NCBI RefSeq assembly: GCF_047730065.1
Contig: NZ_CP159829.1
Span: forward strand, 1,302,001 to 1,366,000
Length of the DNA stretch: 64,000 nt
Direction: 5' to 3'
Source of the DNA: Njordibacter sp028825405
GTDB taxonomy: Bacteria > Pseudomonadota > Gammaproteobacteria > Pseudomonadales > Balneatricaceae
The notes beneath the pieces are model-generated. The model did no database searches. It was given only the letters and a program-made list of their open reading frames with translations, and was not told where the DNA came from. Positions 40,144 through 48,644 of this stretch are shown here, piece by piece. A program made the translations under genes and the position numbers. The stretch's first letter is position 1. Every line of letters begins with the position of its first letter.

Positions 40144-40944
40144 ATGACTCAAGCACAACAAGGTTTTGATGGTGTCGAAAGATTATACGGAGCAGACAGC
40201 TACAAGGCCATCCGTAAGGCACATATTTGTGTGGTTGGCATTGGCGGTGTGGGTTCTTGGGTAGCTGAGGCATTGGCGCGTTCTGGAGTTGGTCAAATCA
40301 CGCTAATCGATATGGATGATGTCGCTACATCGAATATTAACCGTCAATTAGTGGCGCTACTATCAACCGTCGACCAAGTAAAAATAGAGGTCATGGCAGA
40401 CCGAATTAAAGATATTAATCCTTCATGTCAGGTTAATTTAATTGAAGAATTTGTGGGTGAAAACAACCTAGAAGCTTGCTTAAATCGAGATTATGACTAC
40501 GTCATCGATGCCTGTGATTCCATTAAGGCCAAAGCCATGATGGTATCTTGGTGCAAACATCGGCGTGTTCCCATTATCACTATTGGGGGCGCTGGAGGAC
40601 AGCGCGACCCAAGCAAAGTTAAAATAGTGGATCTAGCCATGACTAAAGTGGATCCCTTGGCGGCTAAATTAAGATCAGTTTTACGCAGCCAATATGGGTT
40701 TAGTAAAAATCTTAAAAGTAGATTTAGGATTGAGTGCGTATGTTCATCTGAACAGCTGCATTATCCGCAGCCTGATGGGAGTGTCGATTGGGCTAAAAGT
40801 GCAAATGTGGCAGGGGCTAAAATGGATTGCAGTCGAGGCTTTGGGGCGGTCAGCTTTGTTACTGGTACCTTTGCATTTATTACTGTGGCCCGCGTGTTAG
40901 ACAAGATTGTTGCTAAGCATCAGCGTCTCGAAAATGAAAAATAA
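40144..40944 (+). CDS. tcdA: tRNA threonylcarbamoyladenosine dehydratase TcdA (CsdL)
   Basis: This E1/ThiF-like ATP-dependent enzyme of 266 residues cyclises the t6A37 modification of tRNA to ct6A. The Rossmann motif is GIGGVGSWVAEALARSG near 31-47, followed by DMDDVATSNINRQ, the CxxxR-type SIKAKAMMVSWC and the C-terminal GAVSFVTGTFAF. ATG 40144 begins MTQAQQGFDGVERLYG as in the family. There is no sulfur-relay csdE next to it; aceK follows 9 bp downstream. Confidence 0.94.
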   Translation: MTQAQQGFDGVERLYGADSYKAIRKAHICVVGIGGVGSWVAEALARSGVGQITLIDMDDVATSNINRQLVALLSTVDQVKIEVMADRIKDINPSCQVNLIEEFVGENNLEACLNRDYDYVIDACDSIKAKAMMVSWCKHRRVPIITIGGAGGQRDPSKVKIVDLAMTKVDPLAAKLRSVLRSQYGFSKNLKSRFRIECVCSSEQLHYPQPDGSVDWAKSANVAGAKMDCSRGFGAVSFVTGTFAFITVARVLDKIVAKHQRLENEK

Positions 40945-40953
40945 GGAATTTTT

Positions 40954-42702
40954 ATGCCACTAAGTAGGGCACAAGCCGCTAACATTGCACATATTATGGA
41001 TGCAGGCTTTACCGAGTACCGTAGTCAATTTGAGCACATATCATCTGGCGCTAAGCAACGTTTTGAGCAGGCGTTGTGGCAACAGGTTCAAGCCATTGGC
41101 ATGCGACGCATCGATCTTTATGGTGAAATGGTGACAGAGGTCACAAAAAGGCTTGATATATTTCGTAGTGCTGAAAATTTGGGGCAAGAAAAGGCTCGAG
41201 AATGGGTTGCTGTTAAACTTGAATTTGAAAAATTAACCCCCCAACGCACGGACCCAGAGCTAGCTGAAACCTTTTATAACTCTATTTTCTGTCGTACCTT
41301 TCGCCACCGTGCTTTGCGTGAACACCGCATGTTTCTATTTAGTTCAACAGAGCAAGCACCCAAGGTATTGGCTCAAGATATGTACCGACAATACGATGCT
41401 AGTCAAGGTGTGGTGAGCATGGTCAATGAAATTCTGGAGGATTACAAATTTAGTGTGCCTTACGCTAATAAACGCCTTGATGTCATTAACTTAGTACGCA
41501 TTATCAAACACAATACTGACTTTCGCATGGCCATTGGTGCCCAAACACGGGTACAAATTCTAAAGTCTATTTTTTACCGCAACAAAGGGGCCTATCTAGT
41601 AGGGCAATTAGTCAATCCAAGTCACTCTCAGCCGTTTATTATTCCTTTATTGAACGATGAAACCCAAGGCATTTACACCGACACGTTAATTACAGACCCA
41701 GACGATGTGAGTATTATTTTTAGTTTCACCCGCTCTTATTTCATGGTGGAAACCCCAGTGCCTGCAGAGTTTGTGGGCTTTTTACAGCAAATCCTGCCGG
41801 CCAAACCCTTAGCTGAAATTTATACTAACATTGGGTTTTATAAACATGGAAAATCAGTATTTATGCGAGACTACCTGCATCACATGGATGATTCTGATGA
41901 TCAGTTTATTATAGCTCCAGGCATCAAAGGTATGGTCATGAGTGTATTTACCTTACCCTCATTAGACATTGTGTTTAAAATCATTAAGGATAAATTTGCC
42001 CCGCCAAAAGCGATGAGCAAAGCGGTGGTAAAAGAAAAGTACCGTTTGGTAAAAGTCCATGACCGGGTGGGTCGTATGGCAGATACCCAAGAATTTAAAC
42101 ACTTTGCTTTTGCCAAACACCGTTTTTCGCAAGAATTAATTGATGAGTTGTTTGCTGTAGCACCCAGCATGATCCACATTGTTGACGAATACGTAGTCAT
42201 AGAACAGTTATATGTAGAACGTCGCATGATCCCTCTCAACATCTATATCGATACCGCCAGTGATGAACAACTGTACGATGTCATTGATGAATATGGCAAC
42301 GCCATCAAACAACTAGCCGCCGCTAATATTTTTCCTGGCGACATGTTATTTAAAAACTTTGGTGTGACCCGTCATGGCCGTGTCGTTTTTTATGACTACG
42401 ATGAAATTTGTTACCTGACCGAATGTAACTTTCGCAAAATCCCAGAGGCCATGTATCCAGAACAAGAGTTGGCTAGTGAACCATGGTATTCAGTAGGACC
42501 CTACGATGTTTTTCCAGAAGAGTTCCACGTCTTTTTAGCAGGTCGACCCCGCATAGCCAAGATATTTCGCCAAATACACAGTGATATTTTTGATGCTAAT
42601 TACTGGCAGTCTTTGCAGCGAGATATTGTAGATGGGCAGGTGAAAGACGTATTCCCCTATCGACGTAATAAACGTTTTCTCTCATCAAAAGCGTCGGTTT
42701 GA
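40954..42702 (+). CDS. aceK: Isocitrate dehydrogenase kinase/phosphatase
   Basis: The bifunctional enzyme phosphorylates and dephosphorylates isocitrate dehydrogenase and so sets the split between the TCA cycle and the glyoxylate bypass. The 582-residue length matches E. coli AceK (578). Hallmarks include the regulatory N-terminal half with YNSIFCRTFRH and the kinase half with KDKFAPPK, NIFPGDMLFKNFGVTRHGR and FYDYDEICYLTE. AAGGAA precedes ATG 40954. In E. coli it follows aceBA; here those genes are absent from the neighbourhood and it follows tcdA by 9 bp. Confidence 0.97.
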   Translation: MPLSRAQAANIAHIMDAGFTEYRSQFEHISSGAKQRFEQALWQQVQAIGMRRIDLYGEMVTEVTKRLDIFRSAENLGQEKAREWVAVKLEFEKLTPQRTDPELAETFYNSIFCRTFRHRALREHRMFLFSSTEQAPKVLAQDMYRQYDASQGVVSMVNEILEDYKFSVPYANKRLDVINLVRIIKHNTDFRMAIGAQTRVQILKSIFYRNKGAYLVGQLVNPSHSQPFIIPLLNDETQGIYTDTLITDPDDVSIIFSFTRSYFMVETPVPAEFVGFLQQILPAKPLAEIYTNIGFYKHGKSVFMRDYLHHMDDSDDQFIIAPGIKGMVMSVFTLPSLDIVFKIIKDKFAPPKAMSKAVVKEKYRLVKVHDRVGRMADTQEFKHFAFAKHRFSQELIDELFAVAPSMIHIVDEYVVIEQLYVERRMIPLNIYIDTASDEQLYDVIDEYGNAIKQLAAANIFPGDMLFKNFGVTRHGRVVFYDYDEICYLTECNFRKIPEAMYPEQELASEPWYSVGPYDVFPEEFHVFLAGRPRIAKIFRQIHSDIFDANYWQSLQRDIVDGQVKDVFPYRRNKRFLSSKASV

Positions 42703-42791
42703 GCGAGACAGTAGCGGCTGTAAACGATTTTTATTGCCATTAATATAGTTTTTAATACCAGTAAATATTCAGTCTATTAAGGAGTCGCACT

Positions 42792-43553
42792 ATGCACAAA
42801 CCAGCAGGCTATGAAGACATTTTCCCGCGACCACTTTCTGGTCATAGTGTTAGCCTCCCACCACCCGCTTTGTTACCCTCAAGGGCTGAGTTGGTGGGTC
42901 GTGAAGTGGTGTTAGAGCCACAAAACGCGCTACTCCATGCTGAGCAACTCTATATTGCAGGTCATGAGTCACCAGAAGCCTTGGCCATTTGGGATTACCT
43001 CACCTATGGGCCATGGCCTAATGTGGATGCCTATAAAGAAGTATTACGCTCTCAATCTGCCAGCACTGACCCCATATTCTACGCTATCCGCTCAAAGCAA
43101 TCGGGCAGGGCATGTGGTCAAGCGAGTTTTTTAGACAACAATGCGCAACATGGAGTGACCGAAATTGGACACATATGGTTCGCGCCAGAGTTGCAAAGAA
43201 CACGGGCTGCAACGGAGGCCCTGTTTTTGATGTTAAGTCACGCTTTTGATGATTTGAATTATCGACGCATGCAGTGGCGCTGTAATTCACTCAACCAAAA
43301 ATCTAGAACGGCGGCCAGACGTTTGGGGTTTAGGTTTGAGGGTGTTTTTTATAATCACCTCATTTTTAAAGGTAAAAACAGAGACACAGCTTGGTACTCT
43401 ATTCTGGATACTGAGTGGCCAGAGGTGCGTTCGATTATTGAGCACTGGCTGGGGCATGACAATTTTGATGCAATAGGAAGTCCATTAACTTCGCTTGCCC
43501 AAAACATGCAGACCCGCACTAATCCAAAGCGCAACAGTGATGACTTGAATTAG
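42792..43553 (+). CDS. GNAT-family N-acetyltransferase
   Basis: This 253-residue protein belongs to the RimJ/RimL-like GNAT group. The acetyl-CoA fold is recognisable in VTEIGHIWFAPELQRTRAATEAL, MQWRCNSLNQKSRTAARRLGF and GVFYNHLIFKGKNRDT. Homologues of this size acetylate small molecules or protein N-termini; no substrate can be assigned. AGGAG precedes ATG 42792. It is a single gene between aceK and the convergent DUF1289 gene. Confidence 0.88.
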   Translation: MHKPAGYEDIFPRPLSGHSVSLPPPALLPSRAELVGREVVLEPQNALLHAEQLYIAGHESPEALAIWDYLTYGPWPNVDAYKEVLRSQSASTDPIFYAIRSKQSGRACGQASFLDNNAQHGVTEIGHIWFAPELQRTRAATEALFLMLSHAFDDLNYRRMQWRCNSLNQKSRTAARRLGFRFEGVFYNHLIFKGKNRDTAWYSILDTEWPEVRSIIEHWLGHDNFDAIGSPLTSLAQNMQTRTNPKRNSDDLN

Positions 43554-43608
43554 GTTTAATCTGGTTTTTGAATTGTCGACACCAAGTCTTTACCCGATTA
43601 ATGTGAGT

Positions 43609-43812
43609 TTAAGGATTGTCTTTTCTAAGTTGCACCTGGGCCAAGGCGTGTAACTTTTCTTCTTTACTCATGATCATCCAGTTTCTCACTTCATCTTGGT
43701 TGCGGTAACAGCCTTTACACACCAATTCGTCACTCTTAAATTGGCATACTTTGATGCAAGGCGAGGCAATACTGAGGTCAATGTTACGGCTTTGGCGAGG
43801 TCGGCGGCGCAT
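43609..43812 (-). CDS. DUF1289 small cysteine-rich protein
   Basis: The 67-residue product has the DUF1289 pattern: SPCIKVCQF, then CKGCYRN and the EVRNW turn, with four cysteines that probably bind a metal. The family function is not known. The basic N-terminus (RRRPRQSR) is a lineage extension. No ribosome binding site is evident, so the exact start is uncertain. Confidence 0.85.
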   Translation of the reverse strand: MRRRPRQSRNIDLSIASPCIKVCQFKSDELVCKGCYRNQDEVRNWMIMSKEEKLHALAQVQLRKDNP

Positions 43813-43932
43813 AATCGATGTCTGGCTAATAGTTAGTAAGTAAGGTGCTTATTATGGCCCTAGAAAGGCGCTTAGGAAAGACCTCTGTGTTAGAATGCGG
43901 GTTGATTTTATGGGCTTCAGGTTTATGGCATT

Positions 43933-44454
43933 ATGTTAGGTCGGATTGGTTTTTTCTGGGGTGCGATTGGGGTCGTTGGATTACTGCTAACCTCTGTGGT
44001 GCGCTTGTCTAATATTGCACTAGAGTTCCTACATTACCCCGCCCAAACTTGGCATTATGTGGTGTTGTCCGTGTGGGTTGTGTTTATGGCTTACTCAGAG
44101 GGTTACAAAGGTTTTCAGCAGGCCTTTTCGCCCCGTGTTGCGGCTCGTTTGCTTTGGTTGCAAAACAACCCCAAACCTTGGTTGGTGTTATTGGCACCTT
44201 TGTTCGCTATGGGTTTTGTCTATGCCTCCACCAAACGCTCTCTTATTTCGTTTACTATTTTAATAATGGCTGCGGTATTTATTTTTATCGCCCTAAATTT
44301 ACCGCAACCTTGGCGTCCCATTTTAGACGCAGGCGTGGTGATTGGTTTATTGTGGGGCGCTGTGGCCACGGGCTGGCAGATTTATGCCGTCATGCGCGCA
44401 GGAACGAGTCTAATTGATCCAGATTTACCCCGTTCAGCCCACTCACATGCATAG
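43933..44454 (+). CDS. Membrane protein of unknown function (173 aa)
   Basis: I do not recognise a named family. There are about four hydrophobic segments (near residues 5-25, 38-55, 90-110 and 115-160) and a cytoplasmic-looking YSEGYKGFQQAFSPRVAARL after the second helix. The C-terminus is hydrophilic (DLPRSAHSHA). It ends 9 bp before the DMT transporter gene on the same strand, so they may be one transcript. Confidence 0.65.
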   Translation: MLGRIGFFWGAIGVVGLLLTSVVRLSNIALEFLHYPAQTWHYVVLSVWVVFMAYSEGYKGFQQAFSPRVAARLLWLQNNPKPWLVLLAPLFAMGFVYASTKRSLISFTILIMAAVFIFIALNLPQPWRPILDAGVVIGLLWGAVATGWQIYAVMRAGTSLIDPDLPRSAHSHA

Positions 44455-44463
44455 GACACGATA

Positions 44464-45330
44464 ATGCGCGCTATAGTTTGGATGTCTGGGGCTATTTTTT
44501 CCTTTTGCCTCATGGCCATTTCTGCACGAGAGCTAGACGGATTAATTGATAAGTTTGAGTTGCTGGCCATCCGTAGTATGGTGGGTTTAGTGCTACTAGT
44601 GATCATTATGAACGTGATCAAACGCCCAAGATTGATGTTCACTCAGCGCACTAAAACACATGTTTGGCGTAACCTATTTCACTTTGTTGGCCAGTTTAGC
44701 TGGCTTGTTGGCATTGGCATATTACCTTTGGCCGAAGTGTTTGCTATTGAATTTACTGTGCCTCTTTGGGTGTTAATTATTGCTGCTATATTTTTGGGTG
44801 AGCGCATTACTGGCCGCAAGTTTGCTGCTGTGGCATTGGGTTTAATCGGTGTGGCAATCATTGTTAAACCGGGTGTAGAGATTCTAGATAGTGGTGCGAT
44901 CATCATGCTCATTGCCGCCTTGTGCTTTGCTTTAACCTTTATCTTTAATAAGTCGCTATTACGCACTGAACATCCACTAACTGTGGTGTTTTATATGACC
45001 TTGATACAATTGCCTCTTGGGGCATTAATGGCAGGCGCCGACTGGACCATGCCCGAACCTTGGATGTGGCCTTGGGTCATGGCGGTGGCATTGACGGGCT
45101 TAGCAGCCCATTACTGCATCTCTAAATCTATGCAACTGGCCGATGTGAGTGTAGTTATTAGCCTCGACTTTTTGCGCCTGCCCATCATCGCCATTATTGG
45201 CGTGTTAATGTATGGCGAAACTTTTGATGTGGCAGTGATTGCAGGCGGGGCGCTGATGTTAGTGGCCAACCTAATCAACCACTGGCATCCCAAAAAGCAG
45301 CTAGATGCCGATATCAAAACGATGCTTTAA
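44464..45330 (+). CDS. EamA/DMT-superfamily transporter
   Basis: A 288-residue inner-membrane protein with ten predicted helices in two EamA repeats. LAEVFAIEFTVPLWVLIIA and FLGERITGRKFAAVALGLIG in the first repeat and MYGETFDVAVIAGGALMLVA in the second are typical. Members export or import small metabolites; no substrate can be assigned. It converges on the methyltransferase gene with a 17-bp overlap. Confidence 0.88.
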   Translation: MRAIVWMSGAIFSFCLMAISARELDGLIDKFELLAIRSMVGLVLLVIIMNVIKRPRLMFTQRTKTHVWRNLFHFVGQFSWLVGIGILPLAEVFAIEFTVPLWVLIIAAIFLGERITGRKFAAVALGLIGVAIIVKPGVEILDSGAIIMLIAALCFALTFIFNKSLLRTEHPLTVVFYMTLIQLPLGALMAGADWTMPEPWMWPWVMAVALTGLAAHYCISKSMQLADVSVVISLDFLRLPIIAIIGVLMYGETFDVAVIAGGALMLVANLINHWHPKKQLDADIKTML

Positions 45331-46129
45331 CCAATGAAGCGCTGACAATTTGTAACCGACCTTGCTGCAAGTTACGCAGCATGTTAGCGCTCATCATACC
45401 TGCCGTGGGACCCAGAGCAATATTGGGAGTGAAAGGTGGTGGAGGTGGCTGATTTCGAGTCTTATGCAACCATTCCAATGCGTCCATTGTGTTGTCCTCA
45501 AACTTAATTAGGTTAAAGCCGATTGCATGGGCTAGTTGCATAAAACTTGGCCAATGGCTTAGGTGGCTGTGATCGTATTGATCAGCCCAAGGGGTAGGGT
45601 AATCCACACTAGTTTGCGTACAGTCTTGTGCCAACATCACTTCGTGCAGTAACAAGCAGCCCTCAGCTTTTAACACTTTGTGCACAGCGGCCAATAAAAC
45701 AGCCTTTTGGGCAATGTTCATGCTGGCGTGTTGGCTCACCGCAAAGTCAAAACGATTCTCAGCAAAGGGTAGAGCCAAACTATTGCCCACCACAAAGTGG
45801 CAATCAGATAGTGCAGGTAAGTGGCTATTAAGCAACTGTGCCGCCTGAATATAATCGTTATTAAGGTCTAAACCAACCATAGAGCAGCCATGATTAACTG
45901 CCAAATAACGGCTGGTGCCACCCAAACCACAACCTATTTCTAAGCCACGTGTAGCGTTCAAGGGCAGCCATCGCGCCAGAGCCTTAGAAGCCTCAAGCCC
46001 CCCTAAATGTAGTTGATCAATACCTGCAAAATCAGACGCTTGCCAGACTTTTGGCCCCGCTTCTTTTAGCAGGTTTGCCAATCTCTTAGTCAAGGGTTGA
46101 TGATTACGTATGAGGGAGGTTGAGTTCAT
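45314..46129 (-). CDS. Class I SAM-dependent methyltransferase
   Basis: This 271-residue methyltransferase has SAM motif I EIGCGLGGTSRYLA, the acidic end of motif II GLDLNNDY, and the post-motif segment FDFAVSQHASMN. The general pattern resembles UbiE and sarcosine/dimethylglycine N-methyltransferase-type enzymes, but I cannot assign a substrate. A poly-proline segment (PPPPPF) near residue 226 is a lineage feature. It is transcribed alone, leftwards, with a 315-bp region upstream. Confidence 0.82.
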   Translation of the reverse strand: MNSTSLIRNHQPLTKRLANLLKEAGPKVWQASDFAGIDQLHLGGLEASKALARWLPLNATRGLEIGCGLGGTSRYLAVNHGCSMVGLDLNNDYIQAAQLLNSHLPALSDCHFVVGNSLALPFAENRFDFAVSQHASMNIAQKAVLLAAVHKVLKAEGCLLLHEVMLAQDCTQTSVDYPTPWADQYDHSHLSHWPSFMQLAHAIGFNLIKFEDNTMDALEWLHKTRNQPPPPPFTPNIALGPTAGMMSANMLRNLQQGRLQIVSASLVKASF

Positions 46130-46326
46130 TAAAGGGTCTGATCATTAGAAGTTTAAGCCAAGTATTAAGCCATTGTAAGTCTTAAAAAACTAACTTTAAC
46201 ATCCTTTAGGCATAACAGTTAACACCCTTTAGATCTAACATTTAAGACACTGACTCGTTCCTTATGATGGCTCAAGGGTAGTGCAAGAGGTGTGATATTT
46301 TTTTAAGGAGAAAGCAAGATTGTTAC

Positions 46327-46338
46327 CGTTTGCAAACG
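46327..46338. promoter_or_regulatory. 12-bp perfect palindrome, candidate operator
   Basis: CGTTTGCAAACG reads the same on both strands. It lies about 190 bp upstream of the methyltransferase start and 115 bp downstream of trpA. The half-site GCAAACG occurs in LacI/GalR-type operators, though the usual arrangement has a central CG rather than GC. Confidence 0.3.
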
Positions 46339-46398
46339 CTAAGGTACCCGCTCTACTGAGGACCAAAGCAAATCAAACCGTCTTAATAGATTAAACCA

Positions 46399-46421
46399 CG
46401 ACGCCGATCTAACAGGCGTCG
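46399..46421 (-). terminator. Weak hairpin after trpA
   Basis: CGACGCC (46399-46405) and GGCGTCG (46415-46421) form a G/C-rich 7-bp stem with a 9-base loop, 24 bp downstream of the trpA stop. On the minus strand it is followed by TGGTTTAAT, a poor T-run, so termination efficiency is uncertain. Confidence 0.45.
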
Positions 46422-46444
46422 GATAGTTATTGGGGTCAATCAAC

Positions 46445-47212
46445 TTACGCCATAAGGTCTTTAAAGAAGGTCTTCAGGCCAGCAGCACCCGAGGCTTCCC
46501 ATATTTTTAATGCGGCGGTGCCAATAATGGCTAGGTCAGCGGAGCCTCGTAACGCATCTAGGTCGGCTTTACTGCTAATACCAAAGCCCACGCCAATGGG
46601 TACGCTGGTGTGTTGACGGCAACGTGCTACTAAGCTGGTGACGTCGTCGCCCATGTTGGTTTTAGAGCCAGTTACGCCTCTTCGAGCCACTACATACACC
46701 ATGCCTCGGCTTGCAGCACCCAATTGTGATAGGCGTTTTTCACTGCTGGTAGGCGTCATTAAAATAATGGGTTCAATGCCGGCTTCTGCCGATAAGCGGT
46801 GAAGGTTGTCTGACTCTTCTACCGGCAAATCGGGTAAAATGTAACCCACGCCACCCGCCTCTTGAATGCGTTTGACGAAAACGTCTTCACCCATTTTAAA
46901 GGCGGTGTTGTAGTAACCCATCATTAAAATTTTAAACGCAAAGCGCTCGCTTGCCAGTTTCATAAATTCAAAACACTGATCTACCGTTGTGCCTGCCTTG
47001 AGCGACTGCTCGTTAGCTTTAACAAACAAGGGGCCATCGGCACTGGGTTCTGAGAAGGGGAATTGTAGTTCCACTAGATCAACACCGGCCTCTGCCATGA
47101 TCTCTAAGGCTTCCATGTTGGCTGCAAAACTTGGGTAGCCACACACCACATGGGCCATCACTAGCAGGTCTTTACTTTGCTTGCGCTGTTCAATATAGGT
47201 TTGTAAGCCCAT
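46445..47212 (-). CDS. trpA: Tryptophan synthase, alpha subunit
   Basis: This TIM-barrel enzyme (255 residues) cleaves indole-3-glycerol phosphate and passes indole to TrpB. The catalytic Glu and Asp lie in DLVELQFPFSEPSADGP; the middle motif reads PFSEP where E. coli has PFSDP. Phosphate-binding GFGISSK and the loop RRGVTGSKT are intact. Its ATG overlaps the trpB stop by one base (TAATG), so synthesis is coupled. The sequence is not close to enterobacterial TrpA and looks like a divergent branch. Confidence 0.94.
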   Translation of the reverse strand: MGLQTYIEQRKQSKDLLVMAHVVCGYPSFAANMEALEIMAEAGVDLVELQFPFSEPSADGPLFVKANEQSLKAGTTVDQCFEFMKLASERFAFKILMMGYYNTAFKMGEDVFVKRIQEAGGVGYILPDLPVEESDNLHRLSAEAGIEPIILMTPTSSEKRLSQLGAASRGMVYVVARRGVTGSKTNMGDDVTSLVARCRQHTSVPIGVGFGISSKADLDALRGSADLAIIGTAALKIWEASGAAGLKTFFKDLMA

Positions 47213-48471
47213 TACATACCCTCCGTACGATATTGCTGGGCCTTACCATCAATAAAGGCTTTCCACTTGGCATCACCTAGGGCATCGGCAATAGTAAAGA
47301 TGTCCTTGTCACCACGGCCAGATTGATTAATTAAAATCACCTCATCTTTGCCCATAGTGGGGGCTTCTGCAATGGCCGTCACAAATGCATGGGTGCTCTC
47401 TAGGGCAGGAATTAAACCTTCGGTGCGCATCGTAAGCTTGAGGGCTTCTTTCACTTCAACATCAGTGGCCGCTTCAAAGCGAACTTTACCTTGCTCCCAG
47501 AGGTAGGAGAAAATGGGGTTAATGCCAATGTAATCGAGTCCTGCGGCTACTGAATGGGTTTCATTCATATTGCCTTCGTCGTTCTGCAAGAAATAGGTCT
47601 TGTAGCCCTGGGCTACGCCCACAGACGCATCGTCGTACGCTAGGCGTGCCGAGTGCATGTAAGACCCCACACCCTCACCACCGGCTTCACAGCCAATGAG
47701 TTCTACGTTTTCATCATCAAAAAAGCCTTGGAATATACCCATGGCGTTAGAACCACCGCCCACACAGGCATAAACCCGGTCAGGCAGTTTGCCGGCTTGT
47801 TTAATAATTTGTTCACGGGCTTCTATGCCGATCACCGATTGGAACCAACTCACCATTTCTGGGAAGGGGTGAGGCCCGCAAGCGGTACCTAAAATATAGT
47901 GGGTATCGGCCATGTTTGTGACCCAGTCACGCATGCATGAGTTGACCGCATCTTTGAGGGTTTTTTGCCCATCTTCTACGGCAATCACTTCAGCACCTAG
48001 ATTCTCCATCCAAAATACATTGGGCCTTTGGCGTGCAACATCCACAGAACCCATATAAATTTTGCAGTCGTAGCCAAACTTAGCGGCCATAGTGGCGGTA
48101 GCAAAACCATGTTGACCCGCACCCGTTTCTGCAATTACGCGGCGTTTACCTAAACGCTGGCAGAGAAGGCCCTGACCCATAACATTATTAATTTTGTGAG
48201 AGCCCGTATGATTTAAATCATCACGCTTCACATAAATTTGTGCACCACCGAGTTTACGCGATAGGTTCTCTAAGTGCGTAATGGGTGTGGGCCGACCTGA
48301 ATAGTTTTGAAGTAAGGCAATGTAATCTTGCCAAAACTTGGGGTCTTTCTTACACTCACGAAAACAAACAAGCAACTCTTCTATGGTTGCATGCAAAATT
48401 TCTGGTAGGAAAACACCACCATACTCTCCATAGTAGCCTTCTTTACCATTGGAGAAATCAAAGATATCCAT
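47212..48471 (-). CDS. trpB: Tryptophan synthase, beta subunit
   Basis: The PLP enzyme condenses indole and serine. Lys93 in HTGSHKINN carries PLP; AETGAGQHG holds the catalytic Glu; GGGSNAMG binds the phosphate and SGRGDKD is conserved. At 419 residues it is about 20 longer than E. coli TrpB. The start MDIFDFSNGKEGYYGEYGGV and GLDYIGINPIF (where most have GLDYPGVGPEH-like sequence) mark a divergent branch of TrpB. GAGG precedes the ATG. No other trp genes or trpI regulator are visible nearby. Confidence 0.95.
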   Translation of the reverse strand: MDIFDFSNGKEGYYGEYGGVFLPEILHATIEELLVCFRECKKDPKFWQDYIALLQNYSGRPTPITHLENLSRKLGGAQIYVKRDDLNHTGSHKINNVMGQGLLCQRLGKRRVIAETGAGQHGFATATMAAKFGYDCKIYMGSVDVARQRPNVFWMENLGAEVIAVEDGQKTLKDAVNSCMRDWVTNMADTHYILGTACGPHPFPEMVSWFQSVIGIEAREQIIKQAGKLPDRVYACVGGGSNAMGIFQGFFDDENVELIGCEAGGEGVGSYMHSARLAYDDASVGVAQGYKTYFLQNDEGNMNETHSVAAGLDYIGINPIFSYLWEQGKVRFEAATDVEVKEALKLTMRTEGLIPALESTHAFVTAIAEAPTMGKDEVILINQSGRGDKDIFTIADALGDAKWKAFIDGKAQQYRTEGM

Positions 48472-48644
48472 TTAATAGCCTCAGCAGTTTAGGGCAGTAA
48501 AGGTGTTACCGCCCGCAGTTCAAGAAAAGATAGGATCATATGTTATCGAGTAAATTAACTAGGCACAACAGCCACAAGGGTGTCATTTGTAAAGACTAGG
48601 TAATAGTTTCCCTATGTCATCAAAGATTGCTTGATTTACACATT

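Larger units (their letters stand above)
46130..46444. other. Intergenic region between trpA and the methyltransferase gene
   Basis: This 315-bp stretch lies between two leftward genes and should contain the trpA terminator and the methyltransferase promoter. It holds a weak hairpin and a 12-bp palindrome listed separately. A ribosome-binding-like AAGGAG on the plus strand is followed by no meaningful frame. I see no RNA gene. Confidence 0.5.
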
